Positions 1 to 6,647 are shown, counted from the stretch's first letter. The stretch: 7,733 nucleotides of DNA from Alphaproteobacteria bacterium (GCA_027490875.1 JAIXXE010000162.1:1-7733); one strand, 5' to 3'. A program made the numbers and translations. The notes: generated from the sequence alone by a model not told the origin.

Positions 1-1
1 C

Positions 2-439
2 TTGCCCGATGGCGCGCTGTTGCCGCCGCCCTCCACCCGGGCTGAAAATGCGCGCAACCCAAGTGCCCCAACCCTGCCTTCTCCTAACGAGCTTTACGCC
101 AACAACCCCAACAACCTGCCGATTGTGGCCGAACCACAGATGCAGGATGCCCCGCGTATTCGGCAGCTGGAAGACTTTGCAGCCGAACTCTTCCCCGCCG
201 AACAGCCACGCGTGAAGGTGCCAAAGAATATTCGACCACGCTTGGCCGCGACCGACTTCCCCAGCCTTGAAGTCTTAAGCTTTGTTCCCGGTCAGGGTTT
301 GATTGCCTCGAACAACGGGCAAGAGGGCGTGCTGCGGGTTGGTGAGAGCATCAGCGGGTGGGAGCTTACCAGCGTGACCACCGACATGGCCGAGTTCCGC
401 GCTGGTGACCGCACCTATACCCTCACAGCCCAGAACTAG
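2..439 (+). CDS. Hypothetical protein, C-terminal fragment with GspC/PilP-like beta domain
   Basis: The reading frame is open from the left edge, so the true start lies outside the window; the TTG at position 2 is not taken as the start. About 145 residues are visible and end at TAG. Residues 1-85 are a low-complexity linker rich in Pro, Asn and Ala, typical of an extended periplasmic or inter-domain segment. Residues about 89-143 look like a compact all-beta domain, with the pattern GLIASNNGQEGVLRVGESI, then SGWELTSV, then a final strand with AGDRTYTL. The order 'hydrophobic strand, turn, RVGE-x-I-x-GW-x-L, strand' recalls the small periplasmic homology domain of type II secretion GspC and pilus PilP proteins. 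That is a resemblance from memory, not a confirmed family. No transmembrane segment is visible in this part. A secretion or pilus role is inference only. It converges on ctaB, with 46 bp between the two stop codons. Confidence 0.7.
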   Translation: MPDGALLPPPSTRAENARNPSAPTLPSPNELYANNPNNLPIVAEPQMQDAPRIRQLEDFAAELFPAEQPRVKVPKNIRPRLAATDFPSLEVLSFVPGQGLIASNNGQEGVLRVGESISGWELTSVTTDMAEFRAGDRTYTLTAQN

Positions 440-466
440 GCGGCGCGCTGAAGTCACTCTTGGGGC

Positions 467-479
467 CACCCTTTGGGTG
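467..479. other. Small hairpin between convergent genes, weak terminator candidate
   Basis: CACCC, TTT and GGGTG form a 5-bp stem with a 3-base loop, between the stop codon of the first gene (439) and the stop of ctaB (486). Neither strand has a T-run after the stem, so it lacks the usual signature of an intrinsic terminator. It may help end transcription from either side, but the evidence is only its position and the short stem. Confidence 0.25.
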
Positions 480-485
480 AAGCAC

Positions 486-1406
486 CTAGAGAAAACTATC
501 CACCACCATCGCCATAAATATCCATGCCAGATAGTAAAGGCTGCGGCGGAAGGTTAGGCGCGCCAGCGCATCGTTTTGGGCCGTGTTCTGGGGGCTGTGT
601 AACAGCTGCCAAGCGGCCTGCCCCCACCACAACCCCAGCAGCAGCGCGGCCATGCTGTAAAGCCAGCCCAACGGCGCATACAGCCCACCCAACAGAGTCA
701 GCGGCACCAGAATGAGCAGGTAGCGCACAATCATAATCCGTGTGGCAGGTTCGCCATGTACCACCGGGTACATCGGGATTTTAGCCTTGGTATAGTCGGC
801 ATTCATGAACAGCGCCAGCGCCCAGAAGTGCGGCGGAGTCCAGCAAAAAATAATCGCAAACATCAGCCAGGGCAGCGGATGCATCACATCGCCCTGTACC
901 GCCGCCCACCCCACCAAGGGCGGGAAGGCCCCAGCAGCCCCGCCAATCACAATATTCTGCACCGTATGGCGCTTGAGCAGCATGGTATAGATGAATATAT
1001 AAAACAGCGCACCACTCAGGTTCATCAGCCCCGCCCACGGGGTGGCAGTGGCGGCCAGCAACGTGCCCAAAGCAATGAGTAAAACACCCCAGCCATACAC
1101 AAACCGGTGGCCCAAACGCCCTTGCGGCAGCGGGCGGTTGGCGGTGCGTTTCATCAGGGGGTCGATGTCGCGGTCCCACGCCATATTCACGCTGTTGGCG
1201 CCCGCTGCAGCAAGGCACAGCCCCACGGTGGCCAGCAGCAAGGGCCACAGGCTAAGTTTAAGCAGCTCAAGGTTTCCTTTCACCGCCACCAAGCCACCGC
1301 ACCAGCAGGTAATGGCCAACAGTAAAATAATCCGGGGTTTGGCCAAGGCCACCAAATCGCGCCACAAGGGGGTCGGCGTTGCCATAGCCAAGCGAGGTGT
1401 TACCAC
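486..1406 (-). CDS. ctaB: Protoheme IX farnesyltransferase (heme O synthase)
   Basis: This inner-membrane UbiA-family prenyltransferase transfers the farnesyl group of farnesyl diphosphate to the vinyl group of heme b, making heme O, the precursor of heme A. At 306 residues it has the normal family length. The first polyprenyl-binding motif is N74-x3-D78-x3-D82 (NMAWDRDID), followed by KRTANRPLP at 86-94. The conserved block KRHTVQNIVIGGAAGAFPPLVGWAA is at 145-169. The second motif, DYTKAKIPMYPVV, starts at D204. The rest is a series of hydrophobic membrane segments. The frame opens with GTG at 1406, 4 bases after the ctaA stop. An in-frame ATG at 1385 would give a 299-residue protein beginning MATPTPLWRDL. 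Neither start has a clear Shine-Dalgarno site, so translation is probably coupled to ctaA, and the exact start is open. It is the distal gene of a ctaA-ctaB operon. Confidence 0.96.
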   Translation of the reverse strand: MVTPRLAMATPTPLWRDLVALAKPRIILLLAITCWCGGLVAVKGNLELLKLSLWPLLLATVGLCLAAAGANSVNMAWDRDIDPLMKRTANRPLPQGRLGHRFVYGWGVLLIALGTLLAATATPWAGLMNLSGALFYIFIYTMLLKRHTVQNIVIGGAAGAFPPLVGWAAVQGDVMHPLPWLMFAIIFCWTPPHFWALALFMNADYTKAKIPMYPVVHGEPATRIMIVRYLLILVPLTLLGGLYAPLGWLYSMAALLLGLWWGQAAWQLLHSPQNTAQNDALARLTFRRSLYYLAWIFMAMVVDSFL

Positions 1407-1410
1407 GTTG

Positions 1411-2409
1411 CTACTTTTTACGTTTGGCCTTGGCCGCTGGTTGCGCCGCCGCTTCGGCTGCAGGGTGGTACGCCAAGGTTAAGGGTACGGCCAATGCAGC
1501 CAACAGCGTCAGCGTTCCCCAACCCAAGTGGGCAATGGAAAGTGGGTAATAAAACGCCGGATAACTGGCAAAACTGTAAAGGGTAAGAACCCCTAACACC
1601 ACCTGGCCTAGAATCATGGCATGAAGCTGCAACGCCGCGCTGCGCAACGGCGGCACGCCACTGCGCTTGGCCACCACCAGCAGCAACACCGAATGAATGA
1701 AGGTTAGCAGCGCAAACAGCCGGTGCTGCATATGAATGTGCTGGCCCACATCCACCTTGGGCGAAGGCATCCACACCCCCGCGCAGCTGAACAGCCCACC
1801 ACACACACCTCCGCTGTGCGACGAGCTTACGGCTGCCCCAACCAACATAGTGAACCATACCAGCATGGGCCCGGCAATCGCCAACGACCACAGCCAACCC
1901 GAGGCCTTAAAACGTACCGCAGGGGCGGGTACGCGCGCCCGCCACCACAGCCAAAACAGCGCCATGGTAAAGAGCATAGCATTGCCCAGATGCAGCACCA
2001 CGCTCCAGTGAACATTGCTAAACCAGACTGTCACCGCGCCCAGCTTTATCTGAATCGCCAGCAGCAACGCGGCCAGCAACAGCGGTGTATTAATCCTTTT
2101 ATCTTGCCATAGGCTGCCAACCAGCAAGCCAATCAGGCCAAAGCCCACAATCGCGGCGAGGCCACGGTGGCCCCATTCCAGCAGCACCTGCACCCAGGTG
2201 TAATGCTGGCCATTCACCACGTAGCCTTCCAAGTGCCCTGCGGCAATCACGCGGCTTTCGGGCCATGGCCACCACAGGTCGTAGCAATGGGGCCAGTCGG
2301 GGCAGGCCATACCGGCGTCGTACACGCGGGTGGCGCCCCCCACGACAATCAGCAGAATCGTGAGGGCAAGAGTTACAAAAGCAAGCAGCTGAAAGACGCG
2401 CGGAGACAT
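1411..2409 (-). CDS. ctaA: Heme A synthase (CtaA/COX15 family)
   Basis: This integral membrane enzyme oxidises the C8 methyl group of heme O to a formyl group, giving heme A for cytochrome aa3 oxidases. The 332 residues form about eight hydrophobic segments arranged as two similar halves. Candidate heme-ligand histidines are visible in each half: H81 in EWGHR and H140 in VVLHLGN, then H229 in HMQHR and H294 in IAHLGWG. Two cysteine pairs occupy the external loops: C36/C42 (GMACPDWPHC) and C203/C209. They correspond to the disulfide pairs of the Bacillus-type enzyme and are absent from many COX15 proteins. E78 matches the conserved acidic residue next to the first histidine. The C-terminus is an Ala/Lys-rich tail ending KAKRKK. 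The ATG start has a GGGTGG-like ribosome site a few bases upstream. Only about 40 bp separate it from the preceding terminator, and I see no convincing promoter there. It is the first gene of the ctaA-ctaB pair. Confidence 0.95.
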   Translation of the reverse strand: MSPRVFQLLAFVTLALTILLIVVGGATRVYDAGMACPDWPHCYDLWWPWPESRVIAAGHLEGYVVNGQHYTWVQVLLEWGHRGLAAIVGFGLIGLLVGSLWQDKRINTPLLLAALLLAIQIKLGAVTVWFSNVHWSVVLHLGNAMLFTMALFWLWWRARVPAPAVRFKASGWLWSLAIAGPMLVWFTMLVGAAVSSSHSGGVCGGLFSCAGVWMPSPKVDVGQHIHMQHRLFALLTFIHSVLLLVVAKRSGVPPLRSAALQLHAMILGQVVLGVLTLYSFASYPAFYYPLSIAHLGWGTLTLLAALAVPLTLAYHPAAEAAAQPAAKAKRKK

Positions 2410-2450
2410 GCCGCCACCCTACGACAAGCCTAAAAAATAGCAAGCACCAC

Positions 2451-2483
2451 AAAAGAGCCGGGGTTGTAACACCCCGGCTCTTT
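2451..2483 (-). terminator. Strong intrinsic terminator after the small exported-protein gene
   Basis: A perfect 12-bp inverted repeat (AAAGAGCCGGGG at 2452-2463, CCCCGGCTCTTT at 2472-2483) encloses an 8-base spacer. Read on the minus strand, the hairpin ends CCCCGGCTCTTTT, giving a short U-run. It lies 25 bases after the stop codon of the 2509-2934 gene. Its strength and place indicate that this gene is transcribed as its own unit, largely insulated from ctaA downstream. Confidence 0.85.
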
Positions 2484-2508
2484 CAAAACCGTCGTTTCAT
2501 CTTCCACC

Positions 2509-2934
2509 TTAGGTGGAGCGTTCGGTACGGCAGAGGCGAGCCGTACGCAGTGCCGACACAAACCGGGCAACAATCTGTTCCTCGGTTTGGTTGAACTCTT
2601 GCCTCACCTTTTCAGGCTCAGAGCTTTCCACCAGGGCCGAAAAAAAGTGCACCCTAAGGCCTCTGAGCACGACGAGTGATCTGTCGACCAGCCGAGGAAG
2701 CTCGTTGGCGCGCATCAGTTGCTCGTCGACCTGTTCTCGAGAGGCCCTGCCGTCGTTGATGAGCCGCCAGCTGGCACAGATTCGCTGGACATGCTCTTCA
2801 GCCTCTCTGGCCAACTCGGCCGCCACGCCAAATTGCGCCCGCATGGTTTCCAACGGAGTTGGTGGAGCCTGCGCGAAGGCAGGTGTCGTAAAGGCCATCA
2901 TGAGGATGGCAAAGAAAATGTTTTTGATAGTCAT
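2509..2934 (-). CDS. Small exported helical protein of unknown function
   Basis: This 141-residue protein is not recognised. It begins with a classical Sec signal peptide: basic K4, hydrophobic core IFFAILMMAF, and an A-F-A signal peptidase I site that would cleave after A21. The mature part of about 120 residues is predicted periplasmic. It is highly charged and looks mostly alpha-helical, with leucine- and glutamate-rich stretches (AAELAREAEEHVQR, EQLMRANELPRLVDRSLVVL). Two cysteines, C53 and C135, could form a disulfide. The ATG at 2934 follows AAGGG (2944-2948) with a 9-base gap, which supports this start. Codon use differs from its neighbours: 6 of 17 arginines are AGA or AGG and two more are CGA, while yjgR uses only CGN without CGA. 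It is followed by a strong terminator, so it appears to be a single-gene unit, possibly acquired. The role is unknown. Confidence 0.82.
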   Translation of the reverse strand: MTIKNIFFAILMMAFTTPAFAQAPPTPLETMRAQFGVAAELAREAEEHVQRICASWRLINDGRASREQVDEQLMRANELPRLVDRSLVVLRGLRVHFFSALVESSEPEKVRQEFNQTEEQIVARFVSALRTARLCRTERST

Positions 2935-2950
2935 GGTGTTTCACCCTTGT

Positions 2951-2969
2951 CAGGCCCCCAGTGGGCCTG
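2951..2969 (-). other. GC-rich palindrome in the leader of the small exported-protein gene
   Basis: CAGGCCC and GGGCCTG form a perfect 7-bp inverted repeat around a 5-base loop, about 16 bases upstream of the ATG at 2934 and two bases upstream of its AAGGG ribosome site. Downstream of it on the minus strand there is no T-run, so it is not a normal terminator for rlmJ. It could be a leader-RNA hairpin or a protein-binding operator; nothing in the sequence decides between these. Confidence 0.4.
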
Positions 2970-2974
2970 TTATA
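2969..2974 (-). promoter_or_regulatory. Possible -10 element for the small exported-protein gene
   Basis: The minus strand reads TATAAC, five of six matches to the sigma70 -10 consensus, within an AT-rich stretch (about 2969-3020) that contrasts with the GC-rich surroundings. No good -35 element lies 16-18 bases upstream. Other candidates are TATACT (2993-2998) and TAAGAT (2985-2990). A promoter in this 87-bp gap after rlmJ is likely because the gene has its own terminator, but the exact position is uncertain. Confidence 0.3.
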
Positions 2975-3021
2975 AGCTCCCTCTATCTTAAAAGTATACA
3001 AGCTTCAAGAGACCTGAAGAA

Positions 3022-3861
3022 TTATTTTCTAGGGACAATCATGGTGTAGGTCTGGGCAGGGCGCGTGAGCTTAAGCCCAGCCGCGTAGCCTTCCAGCAAG
3101 GGCGAAAGAGTCTTTTCCAAGCCGTAAGGCAGGTTAAGCACCACCATGGCCGTGCCTTGCAGGGCAAAACCAGCGAACCGTTCACCCCAACGCCACTGGG
3201 CCAAAAAGGTGGCCTGCGTATTCATCGCCTTAAGGGCATCGATGACCTTTTGGTGCTGCCCCTTGCCCTTGCCGGTGGCAAGAATCGGCAGCCAAACCAC
3301 CACGCAGGCGGCCGGGTTTTTGGCGATGATTTTTTGAGTTGTTTGCACCACGGCGGTGTACTCTTCGGCCAGTTCGTAGCTTGGGTCGATTAAGACCCCG
3401 TCGCGCTGGCCAGCCTTCACCAGTGCCGCAACCTGAATCCAGCCGTCAACATCATGGCAATGCACAGTATCCTTGCCGCGCGCCCAGGAATGCAGCTTGG
3501 CGCGTTCGGTGGGGTGAAGTTCGCACAGGTGCAGGTGGTCGTTCGCCCGCAGGGCGGCCAAGGCCACAGCAGGGCTGCCGGGGATGACATCCAAACGACC
3601 CTTGGGGTTGAGCGCCCGTACGGCCTGCCCATAGGCCCCCGCCAGCGTGGCCAGTTTCAGCTGCCCAAGCCCGTACTCCCATTCCGCACCGCGCTGAGTA
3701 GTGGGTTCATCAAGCGGGTAAACACCCCGCCCGGCATGGGTTTCGTACAGGTTAAGTGCTTTGGGTTTTTCGGCCAGTGCTTGTGTAATTTCAGCCCACA
3801 GCGCGTGCTTAAGCACATCGGCAGGATTCCCCGCATGGTAGGCGTGCTGATAGCTAAGCAC
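3022..3861 (-). CDS. rlmJ: 23S rRNA (adenine-2030 N6)-methyltransferase RlmJ
   Basis: RlmJ uses S-adenosylmethionine to methylate N6 of A2030 in 23S rRNA (E. coli numbering) and acts on free rRNA in the cytoplasm. The 279 residues match the E. coli length (about 280). The family's diagnostic N-terminus is present (LSYQHAYHAGNPADVLKHALW, residues 2-22), as are YETHAGRGVY (39-48), the IPGSP block (93-97), CELHP (113-117) and the catalytic N6-adenine motif. That motif reads D159-P-S-Y162 where E. coli has DPPY, a single substitution. The start is GTG at 3861; starting here restores the conserved MLSY opening. It overlaps the end of nhaA by 8 bp and has no clear Shine-Dalgarno site, so translation is probably coupled to nhaA. 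The overlap suggests co-transcription although the functions are unrelated. Confidence 0.95.
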   Translation of the reverse strand: MLSYQHAYHAGNPADVLKHALWAEITQALAEKPKALNLYETHAGRGVYPLDEPTTQRGAEWEYGLGQLKLATLAGAYGQAVRALNPKGRLDVIPGSPAVALAALRANDHLHLCELHPTERAKLHSWARGKDTVHCHDVDGWIQVAALVKAGQRDGVLIDPSYELAEEYTAVVQTTQKIIAKNPAACVVVWLPILATGKGKGQHQKVIDALKAMNTQATFLAQWRWGERFAGFALQGTAMVVLNLPYGLEKTLSPLLEGYAAGLKLTRPAQTYTMIVPRK

Positions 3862-5044
3862 GGGCGGCCCGTGTCAGTATCCACGCCCCCAACGCTGCGG
3901 CTAACACACTGCCTGCCAAGACGCCTGCCTTGGCAGCGGCCAACAATTCGGGGTGAACGGCTTCATACGCCAGCTTACCAACAAACAGGCTCATGGTAAA
4001 GCCAATCCCGGCAATGGCTCCAAGCCCCCCGATATGCCGCCACGTTACACCCTGCGGCCGCTTGGCAAATCCCGCCTTTTCAGCCAACCAAACGGCCCCA
4101 AGAATCCCCAGCGGTTTACCAATCACCAGCCCCAGCATTACACCCATCAGCACCGTAAGCGTGGTGGGGTTACCGCCCATGCTGGAACCAACTGCCGCAA
4201 AATTAACCCCAGCTGCACTTAAGGCAAACAGGGGCATGATGCCAAAGGCCAAGGCAGGGTGCAGAGCATGCTCCAGCTTGGGCAGAAGCGTTTTGGTCGG
4301 CACCACCGCCGCCAGTGCAACAGCCCCAACCGTAGGGTGCAGCCCGCTGGGCAGCAGCGCCAACCATAGCGCCAATGCCAACGCCAGCGGCAGGGCCGCC
4401 AGCCAACCCTTATGGAAGCGCTTGTCGTGAATAATCCCCGCAAAGATGGCCCACAGGCCCACCGCCAGCAGCAGGTGCAGCGGGCTGAGGCCACCGCCGT
4501 CGCCGCCCGAGTAAAACAGCGCAATAATTATCATCGCACCCAAATCGTCAAAAATCGCAATTGCTAACAGCAGCACCTTGACGGACGTAGGCACAAACTT
4601 TGGCCCCAACAACCCCAGCACCCCCAGTGCAAAGGCAATATCGGTGGCGCAGGGGATTGCCCAACCGCGTACCGCATCGGCCCCAGTGGCGCCAGTTTGG
4701 CCCCACGTAACGGCCAAAAACACCAAGGCTGGTACTACCATGCCTCCCAATGCAGCCATCAGAGGCAGCTTGGCCACTTGGCGGTCGCGCAGGTGGCCAC
4801 TCACCAACTCGCGCTTCATTTCCAGCCCCACCACAAAGAAGAACACCGCCATCAGCCCATCCTTCACCCACGCTTTTAAGGTGGTGGGGAGGTAGGCGCT
4901 GTCGTAGGGCACAGTATTCCAGAGCGCCGCCCAATGCGGAGCCAAGGGGCTGTTGGCCGCAAGCAGCGCCACCACAGCCGCCGCCAACAGGGCATAGCTG
5001 GCTGCGGTCTCGTGCTTGAGAAAGTCGCGCAGGGGTTGAAGCAT
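3854..5044 (-). CDS. nhaA: Na+/H+ antiporter NhaA
   Basis: NhaA is an inner-membrane antiporter that exports Na+ (or Li+) in exchange for protons, supporting pH and salt homeostasis. The 396 residues fit the family length, with about twelve hydrophobic segments. The ion-binding site is intact: D135 in ATDIAFALGVLGLLG and D166-D167 in AIAIFDDLGA, equivalent to E. coli D133, D163 and D164. K310 in IGKPLG matches K300. The cytoplasmic-face cluster is conserved in KDGLMAVFFFVVGLEMKREL (D62, E75, R78), as is the late segment AGIGFTMSLFVGKLA. H236 in SGLHPTVG is at the place of E. coli H225. The ATG at 5044 begins the typical N-terminal helix (LRDFLKHETAASYALL), and an AGGG site lies 8 bases upstream. 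It is transcribed divergently from yjgR and overlaps rlmJ downstream. I cannot see a NhaR-type regulator in the window. Confidence 0.97.
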   Translation of the reverse strand: MLQPLRDFLKHETAASYALLAAAVVALLAANSPLAPHWAALWNTVPYDSAYLPTTLKAWVKDGLMAVFFFVVGLEMKRELVSGHLRDRQVAKLPLMAALGGMVVPALVFLAVTWGQTGATGADAVRGWAIPCATDIAFALGVLGLLGPKFVPTSVKVLLLAIAIFDDLGAMIIIALFYSGGDGGGLSPLHLLLAVGLWAIFAGIIHDKRFHKGWLAALPLALALALWLALLPSGLHPTVGAVALAAVVPTKTLLPKLEHALHPALAFGIMPLFALSAAGVNFAAVGSSMGGNPTTLTVLMGVMLGLVIGKPLGILGAVWLAEKAGFAKRPQGVTWRHIGGLGAIAGIGFTMSLFVGKLAYEAVHPELLAAAKAGVLAGSVLAAALGAWILTRAARA

Positions 5045-5096
5045 ATTTTTACCCTAAAGGCTTGCCGAAAACCTTACAAGAGGACAATTTGCCCCC
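5045..5096. promoter_or_regulatory. Divergent nhaA / yjgR intergenic region
   Basis: These 52 bp must carry the start signals for both divergent genes, unless promoters lie inside the coding regions. On the plus strand an AGAGGA ribosome site (5079-5084) lies 12 bases before the yjgR ATG, a rather long gap. TTGCCG at 5062-5067 is a possible -35, but only a poor -10 (CAATTT) follows at 17 bp. On the minus strand TTGTAA is followed 17 bases later by TAGGGT, also weak and very close to the nhaA start. No convincing operator palindrome is seen. Confidence 0.35.
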
Positions 5097-6584
5097 ATGA
5101 CCTCACCCACTCTTTACCTTGGCACCTGTGCCACAGGCGGTGTTGAGCTTCCGCTCTCCCGCGCCAACCGCCACGGCCTGATTGCGGGCGCCACGGGTAC
5201 GGGTAAAACCGTAAGCCTGCATGCGCTGGCCGAGCAGTTAGCGCGGGCGGGCTGCTGCGTGCTGGCGACCGATGTGAAGGGCGACTTGGCCGGCATTTCC
5301 CAAGCCGGCGAAGGCCAAGGCTGGGTTACCAAGCGCTTTGAGCAGGCCAAACTGCCCTACACCCCCCAAGCCAATGCGGTGGTGCTGTGGGATGTGTTCG
5401 GCAAGCATGGTCACCCCATTCGGTTAACCTTAAGCGACCTCGGCCCCGCCTTGCTGGCCCGCTTGCTGGGTTTGAACGAAACCCAAACCGGTGTGCTGCA
5501 GGTGGTGTTTCAGGCCGCCGACGATGAAGGCCTGTTGCTGCTGGATCTCCCCGACCTGCGCGCGCTGCTAACCTTTACTAGCGAGAACGCCAAGGCCATT
5601 TCCGCCAAATACGGCCATGTAGCCCCCGCCACGTTGGCCACCATTCAGCGGGCGTTGCTCACCTTGCAGCAAGAGGGGCTCGATGCCGTCTTCGGCGAGC
5701 CCAGCCTGCAGGTGGCCGAACTGCTGCAACGGGCACCCAGCGGGCAGGGCACCATTCACCTGCTGGATGCCACCACGCTGATGAATCAGCCCCGCGCCTA
5801 CGCCACCGTGCTGCTGTACATCCTGAGCGAACTGTACGAACAGCTGCCCGAAGTGGGCGACCTACCCGTACCCAAACTGGCGTTGTTGTTCGATGAAGCA
5901 CACCTGTTATTTTCCGAAGCGCCCAAACCGTTTCTGGATAAGATTGAGCAGGTGGTGCGCCTAATACGCAGCAAGGGCGTGGGAGTATACTTCTGCACGC
6001 AGCAGCCGTCCGACATCCCCGACAGTGCACTGGCGCAGCTGGGTAACCGCATTCAGCATGCGCTACGCGCTGCCACGCCGCAGGGAAAAAAGGATATCAC
6101 CATCGCGGCCCGCACCATGGCCCCCAACCCTGCGTTTAAAACCGAAGATGCCCTACCCGCCTTGGGCGTGGGTGAAGCCTTGGTAAGTGTGCTGGATGCC
6201 AAGGGCGTGCCAACGCCCGTGGAAAAAACTGCGATGCTGCCTCCGCTTTCCCGCGTGGGGCCGATTACTGCGCCCGAGCGGCAACAGCTCATCAACCAAA
6301 GCCCGTTTTTGATGAAGTATAGCCAGACTGTAAACCGTGAAAGCGCCGCCGAAGTATTGGCTGCCCGCATTGAAAAAACTGCAAGCGTTTCCACCCAAGG
6401 TGGCGCCCAACCTAACAAAGAAGAGAGCAGCCCATTGGGTGGCTTGGCCAAGGAACTGTTGCTCGGCAATGGCCGCCGCCAAGGGTTGCTACAAACTGCC
6501 GCCAAACAGGTGGTGCGCACCGCGGCCAGCCAAGTCGGCCGTAGCCTGCTGCGCGGGCTCATGGGCAGCCTGCTGAAACGTTAA
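5097..6584 (+). CDS. yjgR: YjgR/DUF853 family HerA-like P-loop ATPase
   Basis: The protein is full-length (495 residues) and closely resembles E. coli YjgR throughout. It belongs to the HerA/FtsK-like group of P-loop ATPases, some of which move DNA, but the job of YjgR itself is not established. Walker A is G31ATGTGKT38, preceded by ANRHGLIA. The block ADVKGDL-like (TDVKGDLAGISQAG) follows. Walker B is LALLFDEAH (261-269), with D266 and E267 in place for ATP hydrolysis. The motif RSKGVGVYFCTQQPSDIP (291-308) is the sensor/glutamine region, followed by LGNRIQHALRA. The C-terminus (about 440-495) is basic and alanine-rich and ends in RSLLRGLMGSLLKR, which resembles the YjgR tail. There are no membrane segments, so it is cytoplasmic. 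The ATG start has AGAGGA 12 bases upstream. All 25 arginines are CGN codons, making it a useful host codon reference. It is divergent from nhaA and converges on the small gene at 6648-6842. Confidence 0.95.
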   Translation: MTSPTLYLGTCATGGVELPLSRANRHGLIAGATGTGKTVSLHALAEQLARAGCCVLATDVKGDLAGISQAGEGQGWVTKRFEQAKLPYTPQANAVVLWDVFGKHGHPIRLTLSDLGPALLARLLGLNETQTGVLQVVFQAADDEGLLLLDLPDLRALLTFTSENAKAISAKYGHVAPATLATIQRALLTLQQEGLDAVFGEPSLQVAELLQRAPSGQGTIHLLDATTLMNQPRAYATVLLYILSELYEQLPEVGDLPVPKLALLFDEAHLLFSEAPKPFLDKIEQVVRLIRSKGVGVYFCTQQPSDIPDSALAQLGNRIQHALRAATPQGKKDITIAARTMAPNPAFKTEDALPALGVGEALVSVLDAKGVPTPVEKTAMLPPLSRVGPITAPERQQLINQSPFLMKYSQTVNRESAAEVLAARIEKTASVSTQGGAQPNKEESSPLGGLAKELLLGNGRRQGLLQTAAKQVVRTAASQVGRSLLRGLMGSLLKR

Positions 6585-6620
6585 AAACGATGCCTCCGCA
6601 GCACAAGGGCAGCGGAGGCA
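6583..6620 (-). terminator. Intrinsic terminator between yjgR and the small basic-protein gene
   Basis: TGCCTCCGC (6591-6599) and GCGGAGGCA (6612-6620) form a perfect 9-bp stem around a 12-base loop. On the minus strand the stem is followed three bases later by TTTTT (A-run at 6583-6587), so the structure is oriented to end the 6648-6842 transcript, 27 bases after its stop. On the plus strand it lies just after the yjgR stop but has no T-run, so it may only partly stop yjgR transcription. Confidence 0.8.
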
Positions 6621-6647
6621 GAGAGCGATGGAACGGCGTGGTACGCC

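Noticed and set aside
781..1482. Long open frames on both strands overlapping ctaB and the ctaA end (781-1248 minus, 1042-1482 plus).
   Set aside because: They are out-of-frame shadows of GC-rich coding sequence; their translations have no recognisable domains, while ctaB and ctaA in the same DNA are clear family members.
3003..3019. Hairpin CTTCA / TGAAG just after the rlmJ stop, as an rlmJ terminator.
   Set aside because: The stem has only 5 AT-rich pairs, and the nearest T-run on the minus strand is several bases away.
2513..3049. A 178-codon plus-strand frame opposite the small exported-protein gene, longer than that gene.
   Set aside because: The minus-strand frame has a signal peptide, a ribosome site and a terminator at the right distance. 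The plus-strand frame has none of these and runs into the rlmJ end.
3454..3999. A 181-codon plus-strand frame opposite rlmJ and the nhaA end.
   Set aside because: It is antisense to two well-supported genes, has no family features, and its composition is what reverse-strand GC-rich coding produces.
6053..6562. A 169-codon minus-strand frame opposite yjgR.
   Set aside because: It is a shadow of a full-length YjgR homologue with intact motifs.
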